Below, piece after piece: positions 37,046-46,335 of a stretch of DNA of 64,000 nt; position 1 is the first letter of the stretch, and every line of letters begins with the position of its first letter. Where the stretch lies: positions 102,547 through 166,546 of the forward strand of contig NZ_FTNN01000002.1 in the NCBI RefSeq assembly GCF_900156405.1, given 5' to 3'. The notes beneath the pieces are model-generated. The model was not told the origin of the DNA, did not search any database, and saw only the letters and a list, made by a program, of their open reading frames with translations. Origin of the DNA: Shewanella morhuae (GTDB lineage: Bacteria > Pseudomonadota > Gammaproteobacteria > Enterobacterales > Shewanellaceae). Both the position numbers and the translations under genes were made by a program.

Positions 37046-37219
37046 AAAAAACACCTCTATAATGACTGTGGGTAATAAGCGCAGATCATACCGAATCAAC
37101 AGAGAAAATCAGCTTTTTTACTGTTAAATATTGAAAAATGGAGATAACTCATAACCAAAAAACAAGTAGTAAGCAATTTGCGCACACAAAACAAACCAAG
37201 TTACATCACTGAATTAACA

Positions 37220-37723
37220 TTACACTATAGGAATACGATCGCCGACCAAAGACTGCATCACCTTACTTGCATCAATATCATCTGTTAGCGCTAAAAAATA
37301 CCATCCTACGGTATTACCCGTGCCACGAATACTCAAATAGTCACGCCAAAATTGAAAACCCACCTTGAGTAAATTTGCTTTACTTGCAACATTTTCGTCA
37401 CGAATCGTGGCATATAAAATAGAAATACCCAGCGTTTGTGCGACTTCGATACGCTTTTGGGTAAGCTGCTGGGCAATTCCCTGCCGCCTATAGTGACGCG
37501 ATACCACCAAATAACCCAACTCACCGACAATACCCTCTCCCGCTTTAATCGCAGCACAACCAATAATATCTCCCGCGACCGTTTTAGCTAAGATAACGGC
37601 TCGAGATTTATAAAAATCTTTATGGTTAAGAGGGTGGGCATTATCATCGCGATTATCGATTAACTGTGCTGCTAAAGCTAACTCAACAGGTACATTACTG
37701 ATCACAAAATTAATTTTGCTCAT
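37220..37723 (-). CDS. GNAT-family N-acetyltransferase
   Basis: This is a GNAT acyltransferase with the acetyl-CoA loop VSRHYRRQGIAQQLTQ (motif A, R/Q-x-x-G-x-A), preceded by GELGYLVV and followed by ATIRDENVASKANLLKVGFQ. The ATG at 37723 starts a conventional N-terminus (MSKINFVISNVP); a GTG at 37795 is possible but has no ribosome site. It lies downstream of mgtE on the same strand. Substrate unknown. Confidence 0.82.
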   Translation of the reverse strand: MSKINFVISNVPVELALAAQLIDNRDDNAHPLNHKDFYKSRAVILAKTVAGDIIGCAAIKAGEGIVGELGYLVVSRHYRRQGIAQQLTQKRIEVAQTLGISILYATIRDENVASKANLLKVGFQFWRDYLSIRGTGNTVGWYFLALTDDIDASKVMQSLVGDRIPIV

Positions 37724-37811
37724 AAGGTAACTCAAATCAAACGGTGATAAATACGAATGCTCATTCAGCAACGAGTGTATCGTGCTAACCGCCACGATAC
37801 ACTGCGTGATT

Positions 37812-39182
37812 TTAGAGATACAGTAACGTAGCCACCCCTAAAAAAGTAAAAAAGCCAATCACATCAGTTACCGTAGTTAATATCACTGACCCTGACAGCG
37901 CCGCATCTTGCTTAAACTTTTGCAACACCATAGGCACCACAACGCCAGCTATCGCCGCAACGGCCATATTGATAAGAATTGCACTGCCTATCACAATGCC
38001 AATTGTAACTTCATTAAACCACCAACCTGCGACTAATCCGATAACAACAGCCCACAACAGTCCATTAACGATACCAATACCCAGTTCGTTCTTCATCAAT
38101 GAAAAGAGGTTACCCGCTGATATCTGTCCCATAGCCATACCGCGGATCATCAGCGTCAACGACTGACTGCCCGCGATACCCCCCATAGATGCCACTATCG
38201 GCATTAATACGGCTAGAGCGACAACTTGAGATAATACGTTTTCAAATAAACCTATGGTCGCGGAGGCGAGAAAAGCCGTCAGCAAGTTTATTCCGAGCCA
38301 CACAGCACGGCGCTGAGCGCCTTTCATAATCGGCGCGAACAAGTCATCGGATTCATCCATACCAGCAGTTGCCATCAATTGCGCTTCATAGTGCTCGCGT
38401 ACTAATGCGGTTGCAGTACGTAAGGTAACTCGACCAATAAGCTCGCCTGCGTCGTCGATTATAGGCAATTCAATTTCACGGCTATGCTCAATCGCTTCAG
38501 CAGCTTCAAGTAAACTGGTGTCGGCAGATAAAGCGCGACTGTCATCAGCCAATAATGAAATCAATAATTCATCGGGATTGTGTTTAAAAATATCATAACG
38601 ACGAACGGTACCTTGATACCTGTCTTTATCATCGACGATAAACAAATTATCGTTACAGTCGAGTTCTATACGACGGAAAAAACGCTGTGCCTGAGCAACG
38701 CTGGCCTTATCACTGAGCACCAACATTTGATGATCGGTATAGCGACCGATTTCATTCTCTGAATATTTATCATATAACTCAAATCGTTGTCGCTGGCGTT
38801 CGCCCATTTGCGCTAAAGCACGATCGGTAAAACTCTCAGGAAGATAGTCACTCCACTCAATCAAGTCTTCTGGACTTAACTGTGCGAATAGCAAATCCAC
38901 TTCTTCAGTGGGCATCCGATTAAGGATTCCCATACGAGGATCTGCGCGCATTAAGCTCAATACCGTTACGCGGTCAGCAAACTCAATTTGTTGCCATCGC
39001 TCATAACGTTCATCTAATGGCAAGGATTCAAGGGCTAGCGCAATAGTGCCTGGCTCTGAATCATTTAAGATTTCATTGAATACTTCCGCTTGCTCTTCGC
39101 CTTCCGCTTCAGTGAGTTGTTGAACAACTTGACCCACATCAGTTGGCATATTGGTCTCATATTCGGCCTCATGTTCTGTCAC
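37812..39182 (-). CDS. mgtE: Magnesium transporter MgtE
   Basis: This is an about 456-residue MgtE-type Mg2+ channel/transporter. It has an N-terminal helical regulatory domain (EIL...PLDERYERW), two CBS domains (about 120-240) and five membrane helices at the C-terminus, including MPIVASMGGIAGSQSLTLMIRGMAMGQI, the conserved pore region, and INMAVAAIAGVVVPMVLQ. The GTG at 39182 with AAGGG eight bases upstream gives the usual length; the frame could go to 39362 but that would run over the divergent glutathione peroxidase gene. The CBS and N domains sense cytosolic Mg2+. Confidence 0.92.
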   Translation of the reverse strand: MTEHEAEYETNMPTDVGQVVQQLTEAEGEEQAEVFNEILNDSEPGTIALALESLPLDERYERWQQIEFADRVTVLSLMRADPRMGILNRMPTEEVDLLFAQLSPEDLIEWSDYLPESFTDRALAQMGERQRQRFELYDKYSENEIGRYTDHQMLVLSDKASVAQAQRFFRRIELDCNDNLFIVDDKDRYQGTVRRYDIFKHNPDELLISLLADDSRALSADTSLLEAAEAIEHSREIELPIIDDAGELIGRVTLRTATALVREHYEAQLMATAGMDESDDLFAPIMKGAQRRAVWLGINLLTAFLASATIGLFENVLSQVVALAVLMPIVASMGGIAGSQSLTLMIRGMAMGQISAGNLFSLMKNELGIGIVNGLLWAVVIGLVAGWWFNEVTIGIVIGSAILINMAVAAIAGVVVPMVLQKFKQDAALSGSVILTTVTDVIGFFTFLGVATLLYL

Positions 39183-39331
39183 ACAGACGCCCTTATCTTT
39201 AGCTACAAAATTATCGTAACTATATTGATAGTTAAGTAAATTAGCAAACGCACAAATAAGTTGCGCGCAATTATATTGTGCATATTGATATTTAAGTTTA
39301 TGCTTGCAACTAGAACTTAATGGAGGTGAAT

Positions 39332-39817
39332 ATGACGACGAATATATACAGCCAGTCAGCAATAGATATTCAGGGCAACACAGTAAGCTTAGACCAGTAT
39401 CATGACAAAGTGCTTTTGATCGTAAATACAGCCAGTGAGTGTGGATTTACACCGCAATACAAAGGATTAGAAATACTGTATCAACAATACAAAGACAAAG
39501 GATTTGTAATTTTGGGGTTTCCTTGTAATCAATTTGGCGCCCAAGAAAAAGCTGACGAACAGAATATCCAAGCTTTCTGCGAACTCAACTTTGGTGTGAC
39601 GTTTCCACTGTTTTCAAAAGTAGAGGTTAATGGCGAACATACTCATCCTCTGTATCAATACCTTAAAAAAGCAGCCCCAGGCATATTAGGTACTGAAGCT
39701 ATAAAATGGAATTTCACTAAGTTTTTAATCAACCGGCAAGGTGAGGCAATTGAGCGTTTTGCATCAACGACGAAACCAGAAGCACTCGAAAGTAAAATTG
39801 CCGCTCTATTAAAATAA
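39332..39817 (+). CDS. Glutathione peroxidase family protein
   Basis: This 161-residue peroxidase has NTASECGFTPQY with the peroxidatic Cys37, LGFPCNQFGAQE with the catalytic Gln, and WNFTKFLI with the Trp of the tetrad. It is of the BtuE/thioredoxin-using type, with Cys instead of selenocysteine. GGAGGTGAAT before ATG 39332 fixes the start; the ATG at 39320 overlaps the ribosome site. Divergent from mgtE with a 149-base gap. Confidence 0.93.
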   Translation: MTTNIYSQSAIDIQGNTVSLDQYHDKVLLIVNTASECGFTPQYKGLEILYQQYKDKGFVILGFPCNQFGAQEKADEQNIQAFCELNFGVTFPLFSKVEVNGEHTHPLYQYLKKAAPGILGTEAIKWNFTKFLINRQGEAIERFASTTKPEALESKIAALLK

Positions 39818-39929
39818 CGTTTTATAAACTTGAAATGATTAAACTTATTTATTTTTAAATTTATTTTTAATTTTTTATGGAACTTAACCGTACACGCGCC
39901 CTCAAATGTATTGAACAGTGAATGTCTTT

Positions 39930-40017
39930 TTCATGTTCATCATCTCCCTGGAGCTTCTAGCGCAGCTCCCTTGATCTAGTAATAGGTCACTAGGCAACCA
40001 TTTGGTTGCCTTTTTTT
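39930..40017 (+). ncRNA. Candidate small RNA, copy A
   Basis: Elements in order: GTTCATCATCTCCCT (39935-39949), a hairpin GGAGCT-TCTAGCGC-AGCTCC (39950-39969), a weaker hairpin CTAGT/ACTAG (39976-39993) and a terminator GGCAACC-ATTT-GGTTGCC followed by seven T (39993-40017). Copies B and C share the 5' segment, the CTAGCGC element and the terminator stem. No open frame with a ribosome site is present. The 5' end is not determined. Confidence 0.6.
39993..40017 (+). terminator. Terminator of small RNA copy A
   Basis: GGCAACC/GGTTGCC stem, ATTT loop, seven T. Confidence 0.88.
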
Positions 40018-40239
40018 ATCTGCACATCAATTTGTAAAATAAATGTACTCATTGTTGTGCAATAGGAATTTTGCAAAAAGATCATATTTTTTCTGTTCTA
40101 AAGGAACTTAATTAAAAACCATGACTCTGAGTATAGGTAAGGGTTAATAGATAAGATTAAATGCACATTGAACCATGAGATTGTTTATCGTTTCATCATT
40201 TCAAATGACACAGTTTCTGTTTTATCGCATTTTGACTAA

Positions 40240-40359
40240 TTTGTTGATCGTTCATCATCATCTCCCTTTGGGACACAATAGAAAACACGCTAGCGCACTG
40301 AATTCTATTTGTATTCCGCACTGATTTACTTGTGGCAACCATTGGTTGCCATTTTTTTT
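40240..40359 (+). ncRNA. Candidate small RNA, copy B
   Basis: GTTCATCATCATCTCCCT (40250-40267), then ACAATAGAA / TTCTATTTGT forming a long stem around a loop that contains GCTAGCGCA (40289-40297), then a terminator TGGCAACC/GGTTGCCA with eight T (40333-40359). It follows copy A by 230 bases on the same strand. TTGACT near 40232 may be part of a -35 element. The 5' end is not determined. Confidence 0.58.
40333..40359 (+). terminator. Terminator of small RNA copy B
   Basis: TGGCAACC-ATT-GGTTGCCA and a run of eight T; it may also serve the convergent aminopeptidase gene poorly, since the T-run is on the plus strand. Confidence 0.88.
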
Positions 40360-40382
40360 GCTTATTTTTTCTCAGTTCATTT

Positions 40383-42227
40383 TTACTCAGTTTTTATATT
40401 TAATGCTTTGTCGAGTTGCACTTGAATCGACGGGTGATATGTCGCGCGGGCTTTAGCATAAATGTCAGCTAACTCTTTATGGTATCCAGCAATTTGCAGC
40501 TCTGCATAAAGAGGCCGAACAAATTTACCTCGACCGATGTGAGTCAAAAAAGCACTTAAGGCAGGTAATACCGGATCATAGTGATTACGAATCGCTACCC
40601 TAAACCAGTCACAGGCTATCTCTGTATTGGTGGATTGCGTGAAATGGAACGTATCGTCCAAATCCATCAATTGCACTTGGCTGATGACCTCAGGTAATTG
40701 AGTCAGAAAATATTGCCAATGATGTACTCGCCATCCCTTAACAATTAAGTGAGTTGCGGCAGTACCTTGCAAAAAATGCGCGAGGGCATCATCCACTTTA
40801 TCTAAACTCGATGACGTCGGAGCACAATAATCCTTGGGTAAACCTACACCATAAACCCAAGTTAACAACTCAGTTTCAGTAATTTTATCTGGGTGTAATT
40901 GCACTAAGGTTTGCTGTGCATACTCGACAAACACTTCAGTCGTAATCGCCTGAAAAGCAAAATATTTCACGTAGTTGAATAAGAATTTATCGAACTCTAC
41001 TCGTCCGAGTCTGCGCTCTAAATCATGGACGAACATTGACGCTTTATCGTAAGTAAAACGATTAAAAGCTAAGTTAGGATCGTCCAGCTGTACATTGGCA
41101 GGTAAGGTTTGCTTATCCTTAGGCAAAGATACCGCTTCCTCTTTTAAGCGACCAAACTCAAGCACCCACTCAAGTTCAGCTTGTTCTTTACCGTAAACAG
41201 CTTCGACGATGCGATTAGTAAAATAAGTGGTAAAACCTTCATTTAACCAAAGATCACGCCAAGTCGCATTACTCACTAAATTACCGGTCCACGAATGCGC
41301 TAGCTCATGGGCGACGGTGGAGACTAAACTCTTATCACCCGCGATTAGTGTGGGCGTTAAAAATGCTAAACGGGGATTTTCCATACCACCAAAGGGAAAA
41401 CTCGGTGGCAAAATAAGCATGTCGTAGCGATCCCACGCGTAAGGACCGAGTAATGATTCGGCAACCTCCAGCATATATTCGGTATCTTCAAACTCCGCAG
41501 CGGCAGCACTGAGCATGTTCGGTTCAGCATATACGCCGCACCTTGGGCCAACTGCTTTGAAAGCAATATCACCCACCGCCAACGCCATTAAATGCGTGGG
41601 AATAGGCAATTCCATTTCAAAATAAAACACACCATCAAGTGGTGTTTCGGGAGCATTCATCGCACTCATCACTGCCCGCAATCCTTTAGGCACTTGCACC
41701 TTAGCATCAAAAGTAATGCGTGCCTTCGGCGTATCTTGCAAGGGGATCCAACTGCGAGCATTAATGGGTTGGGACTGGCTAAAAAGATAAGGTAAATGTT
41801 TACCTGCTGTTTGTTCGGGCATTAGCCACTGTAGCCCTTGCGCTGCGGGAGAGGTTTGATAGTGAATACAAACCTTCTCACAATCTGGCTTTAGCAAATT
41901 GATACACAGCTTTTGCCCTAAAATGTAACTCACTTCACTAAAAACATAATCAAGCGGTTCACCATTAACGGTTGTGACAGAAAGCACGGTCAAATCTCGG
42001 CTATCCAGCCACAATTCAGTCACATTATGTTGAAGGTATTTTAAAGACAACGTCGCGTAACCAGAAAGACACTGCACGTCAAAATCGACCACTAAGTCCA
42101 AAGATACATGGGTGACTTGCACTTGTTCAGTGTTAGCAAAAGAATGGTAATCTTGGGTTAAATCTAAAGTGGGGCTATTGGTTAATCTGCCTGTAGCTCG
42201 CTTATTTGGCTTTAACTGATTGTGCAT
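40383..42227 (-). CDS. M1-family aminopeptidase (leukotriene A4 hydrolase-like)
   Basis: This is a 614-residue M1 zinc aminopeptidase: exopeptidase motif FGGMENPR (about 289-296), zinc motif HELAHSWTGN (His307, Glu308, His311) with the third ligand in WLNEGFTTYF, and a C-terminal helical domain of the LTA4H/ColAP kind. No signal peptide is present, so it is likely cytoplasmic. The ATG at 42227 is used; a GTG four codons upstream (42239) is possible. It is flanked on both sides by the candidate small RNAs, which run on the opposite strand. Confidence 0.92.
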   Translation of the reverse strand: MHNQLKPNKRATGRLTNSPTLDLTQDYHSFANTEQVQVTHVSLDLVVDFDVQCLSGYATLSLKYLQHNVTELWLDSRDLTVLSVTTVNGEPLDYVFSEVSYILGQKLCINLLKPDCEKVCIHYQTSPAAQGLQWLMPEQTAGKHLPYLFSQSQPINARSWIPLQDTPKARITFDAKVQVPKGLRAVMSAMNAPETPLDGVFYFEMELPIPTHLMALAVGDIAFKAVGPRCGVYAEPNMLSAAAAEFEDTEYMLEVAESLLGPYAWDRYDMLILPPSFPFGGMENPRLAFLTPTLIAGDKSLVSTVAHELAHSWTGNLVSNATWRDLWLNEGFTTYFTNRIVEAVYGKEQAELEWVLEFGRLKEEAVSLPKDKQTLPANVQLDDPNLAFNRFTYDKASMFVHDLERRLGRVEFDKFLFNYVKYFAFQAITTEVFVEYAQQTLVQLHPDKITETELLTWVYGVGLPKDYCAPTSSSLDKVDDALAHFLQGTAATHLIVKGWRVHHWQYFLTQLPEVISQVQLMDLDDTFHFTQSTNTEIACDWFRVAIRNHYDPVLPALSAFLTHIGRGKFVRPLYAELQIAGYHKELADIYAKARATYHPSIQVQLDKALNIKTE

Positions 42228-42455
42228 TGATTGGACCACTGTCGCCTCGGTAGCTAAGTTCTGATATTACAGCGCCGTATTGCTATAGCGCTGCGTTTAA
42301 TACTTGATAGTAGGGTTGGATTATCAACGGCAAATTTGTTCAGAAGCAAATGACAATCACGCTTTCTATGACGTTATTGACATGTTGCAGGCGACTTTTT
42401 TGTAACCATCCGTATTATATACGTCGCCCATGGGATCTGCATTCGCAACCGTCAC

Positions 42456-42489
42456 AACTATAGTTACAGTTACAGCTATAATTATAGTT
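42456..42489. repeat. AT-rich inverted repeat in the aminopeptidase upstream region
   Basis: AACTATA (42456-42462) pairs with TATAGTT (42483-42489) around a GTTACAGTTACAG direct repeat. It may be an operator or just low-complexity sequence. The rest of 42240-42600 shows nothing recognisable. Confidence 0.3.
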
Positions 42490-42609
42490 AGCGCCAATGG
42501 GTGCATACAGCTTAGTTAAGCGTGTATGCGAGCGAATTAAAAATAAATATTTAAAATATTTCACCGTTTCACTGAACTAATTTAGTTATGTTGAGTCTGA
42601 TATTATGAA

Positions 42610-42727
42610 CCGAATTTTTGTAATGATTGTTTGTGTTCATCATCATTCTCCTTTAGATGGTTTCTAGCGCGACCATCCCAAGATTCCGATTTGGAATTTA
42701 CAGCAACCTATTTAGGTTGCTTTTTTT
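42610..42727 (+). ncRNA. Candidate small RNA, copy C
   Basis: GTTCATCATCATTCTCCTTT (42635-42654), hairpin GATGGT-TTCTAGCGCG-ACCATC (42656-42677), a small ATTCC/GGAAT hairpin and a terminator AGCAACC/GGTTGCT with seven T (42702-42727). A TATTAT box at 42601-42606 would place the 5' end near 42612. The first stem differs completely from that of copy A yet stays paired and presents the same TTCTAGCGC loop, which supports an RNA structure under selection. Confidence 0.62.
42702..42727 (+). terminator. Terminator of small RNA copy C
   Basis: AGCAACC-TATTTA-GGTTGCT followed by T-run. Confidence 0.88.
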
Positions 42728-42835
42728 ATGCCTTTATCTCAGCGTATTGCTGTTTAATGATTGAAGCTTATTCGCGGTAAAAAAACTAAAATGCCAGCAC
42801 GCTTAACTTAGATAAAATATTTTACTTATCATTAA

Positions 42836-42864
42836 AACAAAAAAGGATCTCCGAGGAGATCCTT
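42836..42864 (-). terminator. Terminator of pstS
   Basis: AAGGATCTCC/GGAGATCCTT hairpin; on the minus strand it is followed by TTTTTTG, 20 bases after the pstS stop. Confidence 0.88.
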
Positions 42865-42883
42865 AATTATCAAGCGCTTTAGT

Positions 42884-43855
42884 TTACAAACTGATACCGA
42901 CTTGTTCTAAATCTTTAGCAACTACACTCTTAGGTACGGTCACATAACCATCTTTCTCAACCACTTGCTGACCTTGCTTCGACAAAACATAACGTAGAAA
43001 TTCTTTTTCCATTGGCGCTAAGTCTTTGTTTGGTTGCTTGTTCACATACACATATAAGTAACGTGATAGTGGATAAGTACCATTAGCCGCATTTTCAGCC
43101 GTTGCTTCAATAAACTCGTTACCTTTTTTGGCAATCGCAACCGCTTTAACACCGGCCGTTTTGTAACCGATTCCAGAGTAACCAATGGCATTCAAAGATT
43201 GAGATACTGATTGCACCACAGAGGCTGAACCTGGCTGTTCATTCACATTCGCTTTAAAGTCCCCCTTACACAGGGCGTGCTCTTTAAAATAACCGTAAGT
43301 TCCAGAGACCGAGTTGCGACCGTAAAGCTGAACGTCTTTCGCAGACCAGTTACCGTCTAAGCCTAAATCACCCCAACGTTGGATATCGCTGCTACCACAC
43401 TTATGCGTAGATGAAAAAATACCATCAACTTGCTTAAGATTTAAGCCTTTGATTGGATTGTCTTTGTGTACGAAAACAGCTAAAGCATCGATAGCAACAC
43501 GAATAGCAGTAGGTTTATAGCCATAATGTTTTTCAAACGCTTCTATTTCATTAGGCTTCATCTTACGGCTCATTGGGCCAAATTGTGAGGTGCCTTCAGT
43601 TAATGCCGGTGGCGCCGTGGAAGAACCCGCCGCCTGAATTTGAATATTCACGTTAGGATAAATATGTTTAAACTCTTCAGCCCACAGTGTCATCATGTTG
43701 GCTAAGGTATCTGAACCTACCGATGATAAATTGCCTGACACGCCGCTGGCTTTTTCATACGTTGGTAAAGATGCATCTACCGATGCTATCGCAGTGGCAG
43801 AGAATACACCCGCGGCTGTAAGGGTCATTGCGCCGACAAGTTTTTTCAGTTTCAT
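42884..43855 (-). CDS. pstS: Phosphate-binding periplasmic protein PstS
   Basis: This 323-residue protein has a signal peptide ([24 protein letters not shown]) and the PstS-type phosphate-binding fold: [58 protein letters not shown] and [15 protein letters not shown]. It captures phosphate for a Pst ABC transporter, but the pstCAB genes are not adjacent. GGAGCA precedes the ATG. A Pho box with a well-spaced -10 lies upstream, and the phoR-phoB pair is immediately behind it. Confidence 0.94.
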   Translation of the reverse strand: MKLKKLVGAMTLTAAGVFSATAIASVDASLPTYEKASGVSGNLSSVGSDTLANMMTLWAEEFKHIYPNVNIQIQAAGSSTAPPALTEGTSQFGPMSRKMKPNEIEAFEKHYGYKPTAIRVAIDALAVFVHKDNPIKGLNLKQVDGIFSSTHKCGSSDIQRWGDLGLDGNWSAKDVQLYGRNSVSGTYGYFKEHALCKGDFKANVNEQPGSASVVQSVSQSLNAIGYSGIGYKTAGVKAVAIAKKGNEFIEATAENAANGTYPLSRYLYVYVNKQPNKDLAPMEKEFLRYVLSKQGQQVVEKDGYVTVPKSVVAKDLEQVGISL

Positions 43856-43933
43856 TATGTGCTCCAGTAATAAGCTAACTAATTTGTAACTTAAGTTTCT
43901 TCAGACGCAGCCAGTATCAATCGCTACAATGAC

Positions 43934-43967
43934 AATTCTATGTCCGTGATGTGACACTTAGATGACA
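43934..43967 (-). promoter_or_regulatory. Pho box and -10 element of pstS
   Basis: On the minus strand TTGTCATCTAAGTGTCAC (43967-43950) is two 7-mers in 11-base phase, matching CTGTCAT-N4-CTGTCAC; a TAGAAT -10 (43939-43934) follows 10 bases later, the classical PhoB-dependent promoter layout. Confidence 0.75.
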
Positions 43968-44012
43968 ATGTAATCTTTTTCGCTTTTTCCTGTCATTTAT
44001 TGAACATAATGT

Positions 44013-44044
44013 CTAAAAACAAAAACAGACTCTAATGGTCTGTT
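44013..44044 (-). terminator. Terminator of phoR
   Basis: AACAGAC/GTCTGTT hairpin with T-rich sequence following on the minus strand. Confidence 0.75.
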
Positions 44045-44079
44045 CCTATTGTTAATATTGATAATATAAAACTAGATTT

Positions 44080-45378
44080 TTATTTTTTACGTTCGATAAG
44101 ATGCTGCGGGATCACAAAACTAAAAATACTACCCTTACCCACTTCACTATGGATATTGAGTTCACTGTGATGATGACTCAGCGCATGTTTAACTATCGCC
44201 AATCCTAAACCACTGCCGCCCGTTTGCCTTGAACGGGCACTATCTACTCGATAAAAACGCTCCGTTAATCGTCCTGTGTGTTGCGCAGCAATGCCTTCAC
44301 CAGTGTCGGTGACACTAAAAAGCCCTCCGCTTGCAACACTGCGCCACTGCACGGTGATTTTACCGCCAGGTTCTGTGTACCGAATCGCATTAGAAATCAA
44401 ATTAGAACAAGCGCTTCTCAGTTGTAATTCATTCCCGTGGGGATTAAGGCCCGGCTCGCAATAGAAACTGAGCTCGTATCTATCTTGTGCCAATGCCTTT
44501 GCTTCTTCCTTAAGCACCTCGATTAACTGATTCATATTAACCGTATTTTCAAGGTTAATATCCGCTGCATCTTCAATCCGCGATAGCACTAAAAGCTGTT
44601 CAACCATTGATTGCATCCGCTTTGTTTGCTGCTGCATTAATATCAACGGCTTAATATTCAGTGAATCGGCCTCTTCCATGCTCTGCATCATTTCGAGGTA
44701 GCCCTGCAGCACTGTCAGCGGCGTTTTCAGCTCATGTGACACATTAGCGACAAACTCTTTACGCATGCCTTCAAGCTGACGTATGCGGGTAATATCCCGT
44801 GCAATGAGCAGTAATTGTCTATCGCCATAAGCCATAATACGAATTTCGAGTAACCGTCTTTCAGACACTGGAGAGGGCAACTCCAGTGGTTCTTGGTATT
44901 GTGCAGTTTTAATATAAGCGGAAAAGTCAGGATGACGGATCAAGTTATCAATACGCTGACCATTATCCTGTGGCCAAACAAAGCCGAGAATAAGTTGCGC
45001 TAACTTATTGCACCATACAATATTATGCTCTGAGTCGAGCACTACAGCGGCATCTGGTAGGGCTTCTGCACCTTGGCGAAATCGCGCCAGCAATGTGGCG
45101 AGTTGACCAACTCGTCGACGATTTTTCCCTTGAAGGCGATAAATGCCGTTAAACACCCCTTCCCAACTCCCATTACCCTGCGGCGGTGTGAGTTTTCTAT
45201 CTTGCCATAACCAAAAGTTAAGCCGAGATAGCTGCCGATAATGCCAGATAATTAATCCTAGCATGCCGATAATAAGTATCCAGAGGGGCTTACCTATCAA
45301 TAAACCTATAAACGCACAAAGCAGTAAAAACACAGCTAAGCGCGTAAACAACCGGTACCCAGAATAAGCATTAGACAT
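44080..45378 (-). CDS. phoR: Phosphate sensor histidine kinase PhoR
   Basis: This is a 432-residue membrane histidine kinase: two N-terminal membrane segments (about 10-45), a PAS domain (about 95-190), the phosphorylation motif FVANVSHELKTPLTVL, and catalytic motifs NLISNAIRYTEPG (N box), DTGEGI (G1) and GGSGLGLAIVK (G2). Order and length match PhoR. The ATG at 45378 is preferred over an in-frame TTG at 45390. It lies 81 bases after phoB. It senses phosphate through the Pst system and phosphorylates PhoB. Confidence 0.95.
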   Translation of the reverse strand: MSNAYSGYRLFTRLAVFLLLCAFIGLLIGKPLWILIIGMLGLIIWHYRQLSRLNFWLWQDRKLTPPQGNGSWEGVFNGIYRLQGKNRRRVGQLATLLARFRQGAEALPDAAVVLDSEHNIVWCNKLAQLILGFVWPQDNGQRIDNLIRHPDFSAYIKTAQYQEPLELPSPVSERRLLEIRIMAYGDRQLLLIARDITRIRQLEGMRKEFVANVSHELKTPLTVLQGYLEMMQSMEEADSLNIKPLILMQQQTKRMQSMVEQLLVLSRIEDAADINLENTVNMNQLIEVLKEEAKALAQDRYELSFYCEPGLNPHGNELQLRSACSNLISNAIRYTEPGGKITVQWRSVASGGLFSVTDTGEGIAAQHTGRLTERFYRVDSARSRQTGGSGLGLAIVKHALSHHHSELNIHSEVGKGSIFSFVIPQHLIERKK

Positions 45379-45459
45379 AAATAAACCCAAACATCTTATC
45401 TAAATAAGAGGAGCACAAGATAGCTTAAAAGCTAACTTGCACCTATCACTTATTTGGTA

Positions 45460-46149
45460 CTAGATGCGCGTAGAAAAACGATAACCAGCACCACGAACGG
45501 TCTGGATCAAGCGGTCATGTCCGTATTCTTCGACGGCTTTGCGCAGCCGTCTAATATGCACATCAACGGTTCTGTCTTCAACATACACGTTTGTGCCCCA
45601 TACATTATCGAGCAATTGTTCGCGGCTGTAGACACGTTCAGGGTGAGTCATAAAAAAGTGTAATAAACGAAATTCTGTTGGGCCCATCTCTAATACCGCC
45701 TCACCCACACTCACCCTATGGCTTACAGGATCAAGCATTAATCCTTGCACATCAATGGTGTCTTCTAAACGCGTTGGTGCACTACGACGCAATACCGCCT
45801 TAATACGAGCAACCAGTTCTTTAGGGGAAAAAGGTTTAGTGATGTAGTCATCGGCACCAACTTCAAGGCCTTTGACTTTATCTTCCTCTTCACCGCGCGC
45901 GGTCAGCATAATGATCGGGATTTGGCGCGTAAACTCATCTTGCTTTAAACGTTTCGCCAGTTGAATACCACTGCCACCGGGGAACATCCAATCTAATAAA
46001 ATTAGATCGGGGTAAGGCTCCTTGAGTAGTGCAATAGCCGAATCAAAATCTTCTGCGGCAGAGGTGGTAAACCCATGCTGCTCCATTACAAAAGTCAGCA
46101 TCTCACGGATCGCTAACTCGTCTTCAACTATCAATATCCTTGCAGTCAT
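45460..46149 (-). CDS. phoB: Phosphate response regulator PhoB
   Basis: This 229-residue OmpR-type regulator has acidic residues Glu9 and Asp10, phosphoacceptor Asp53 ([13 protein letters not shown]), Lys in DYITKPF, and a C-terminal winged helix ([21 protein letters not shown]). It equals E. coli PhoB in length. The start is the ATG giving [11 protein letters not shown]; a longer frame to 46179 has no ribosome site. It activates pstS through the Pho box at 43950-43967. Confidence 0.96.
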   Translation of the reverse strand: MTARILIVEDELAIREMLTFVMEQHGFTTSAAEDFDSAIALLKEPYPDLILLDWMFPGGSGIQLAKRLKQDEFTRQIPIIMLTARGEEEDKVKGLEVGADDYITKPFSPKELVARIKAVLRRSAPTRLEDTIDVQGLMLDPVSHRVSVGEAVLEMGPTEFRLLHFFMTHPERVYSREQLLDNVWGTNVYVEDRTVDVHIRRLRKAVEEYGHDRLIQTVRGAGYRFSTRI

Positions 46150-46288
46150 AAGTGATTTTCTGTCAGTGAATGTCAACACAGCTATTATTCGTCATTTTTA
46201 TTACAGATTTATGAATAAGCACGCTACTAATGCCATTTAGTCGTAATAATTGTCACAATAAGTTTATATAACTGTTTGTTTATAGCAA

Positions 46289-46313
46289 TAAAAAAGGAGG
46301 CTATATGCCTCCT
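46289..46313 (-). terminator. Terminator of the porin gene
   Basis: AGGAGGC/GCCTCCT with a TATAT loop and T-run on the minus strand, 23 bases after the porin stop. Confidence 0.85.
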
Positions 46314-46335
46314 AAATTAAGTTTTGCTGCTGAAT

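Noticed and set aside
42656..42727. Short frame starting ATGGTTTCTAGCGCG in small RNA copy C
   Set aside because: No ribosome site; the frame runs through the terminator, and copies A and B do not preserve it.
46179..46205. CTGTCAGTGAATGTCAAC upstream of phoB as an autoregulatory Pho box
   Set aside because: The TGTCA repeats are in 10-base rather than 11-base phase, and they face away from phoB.
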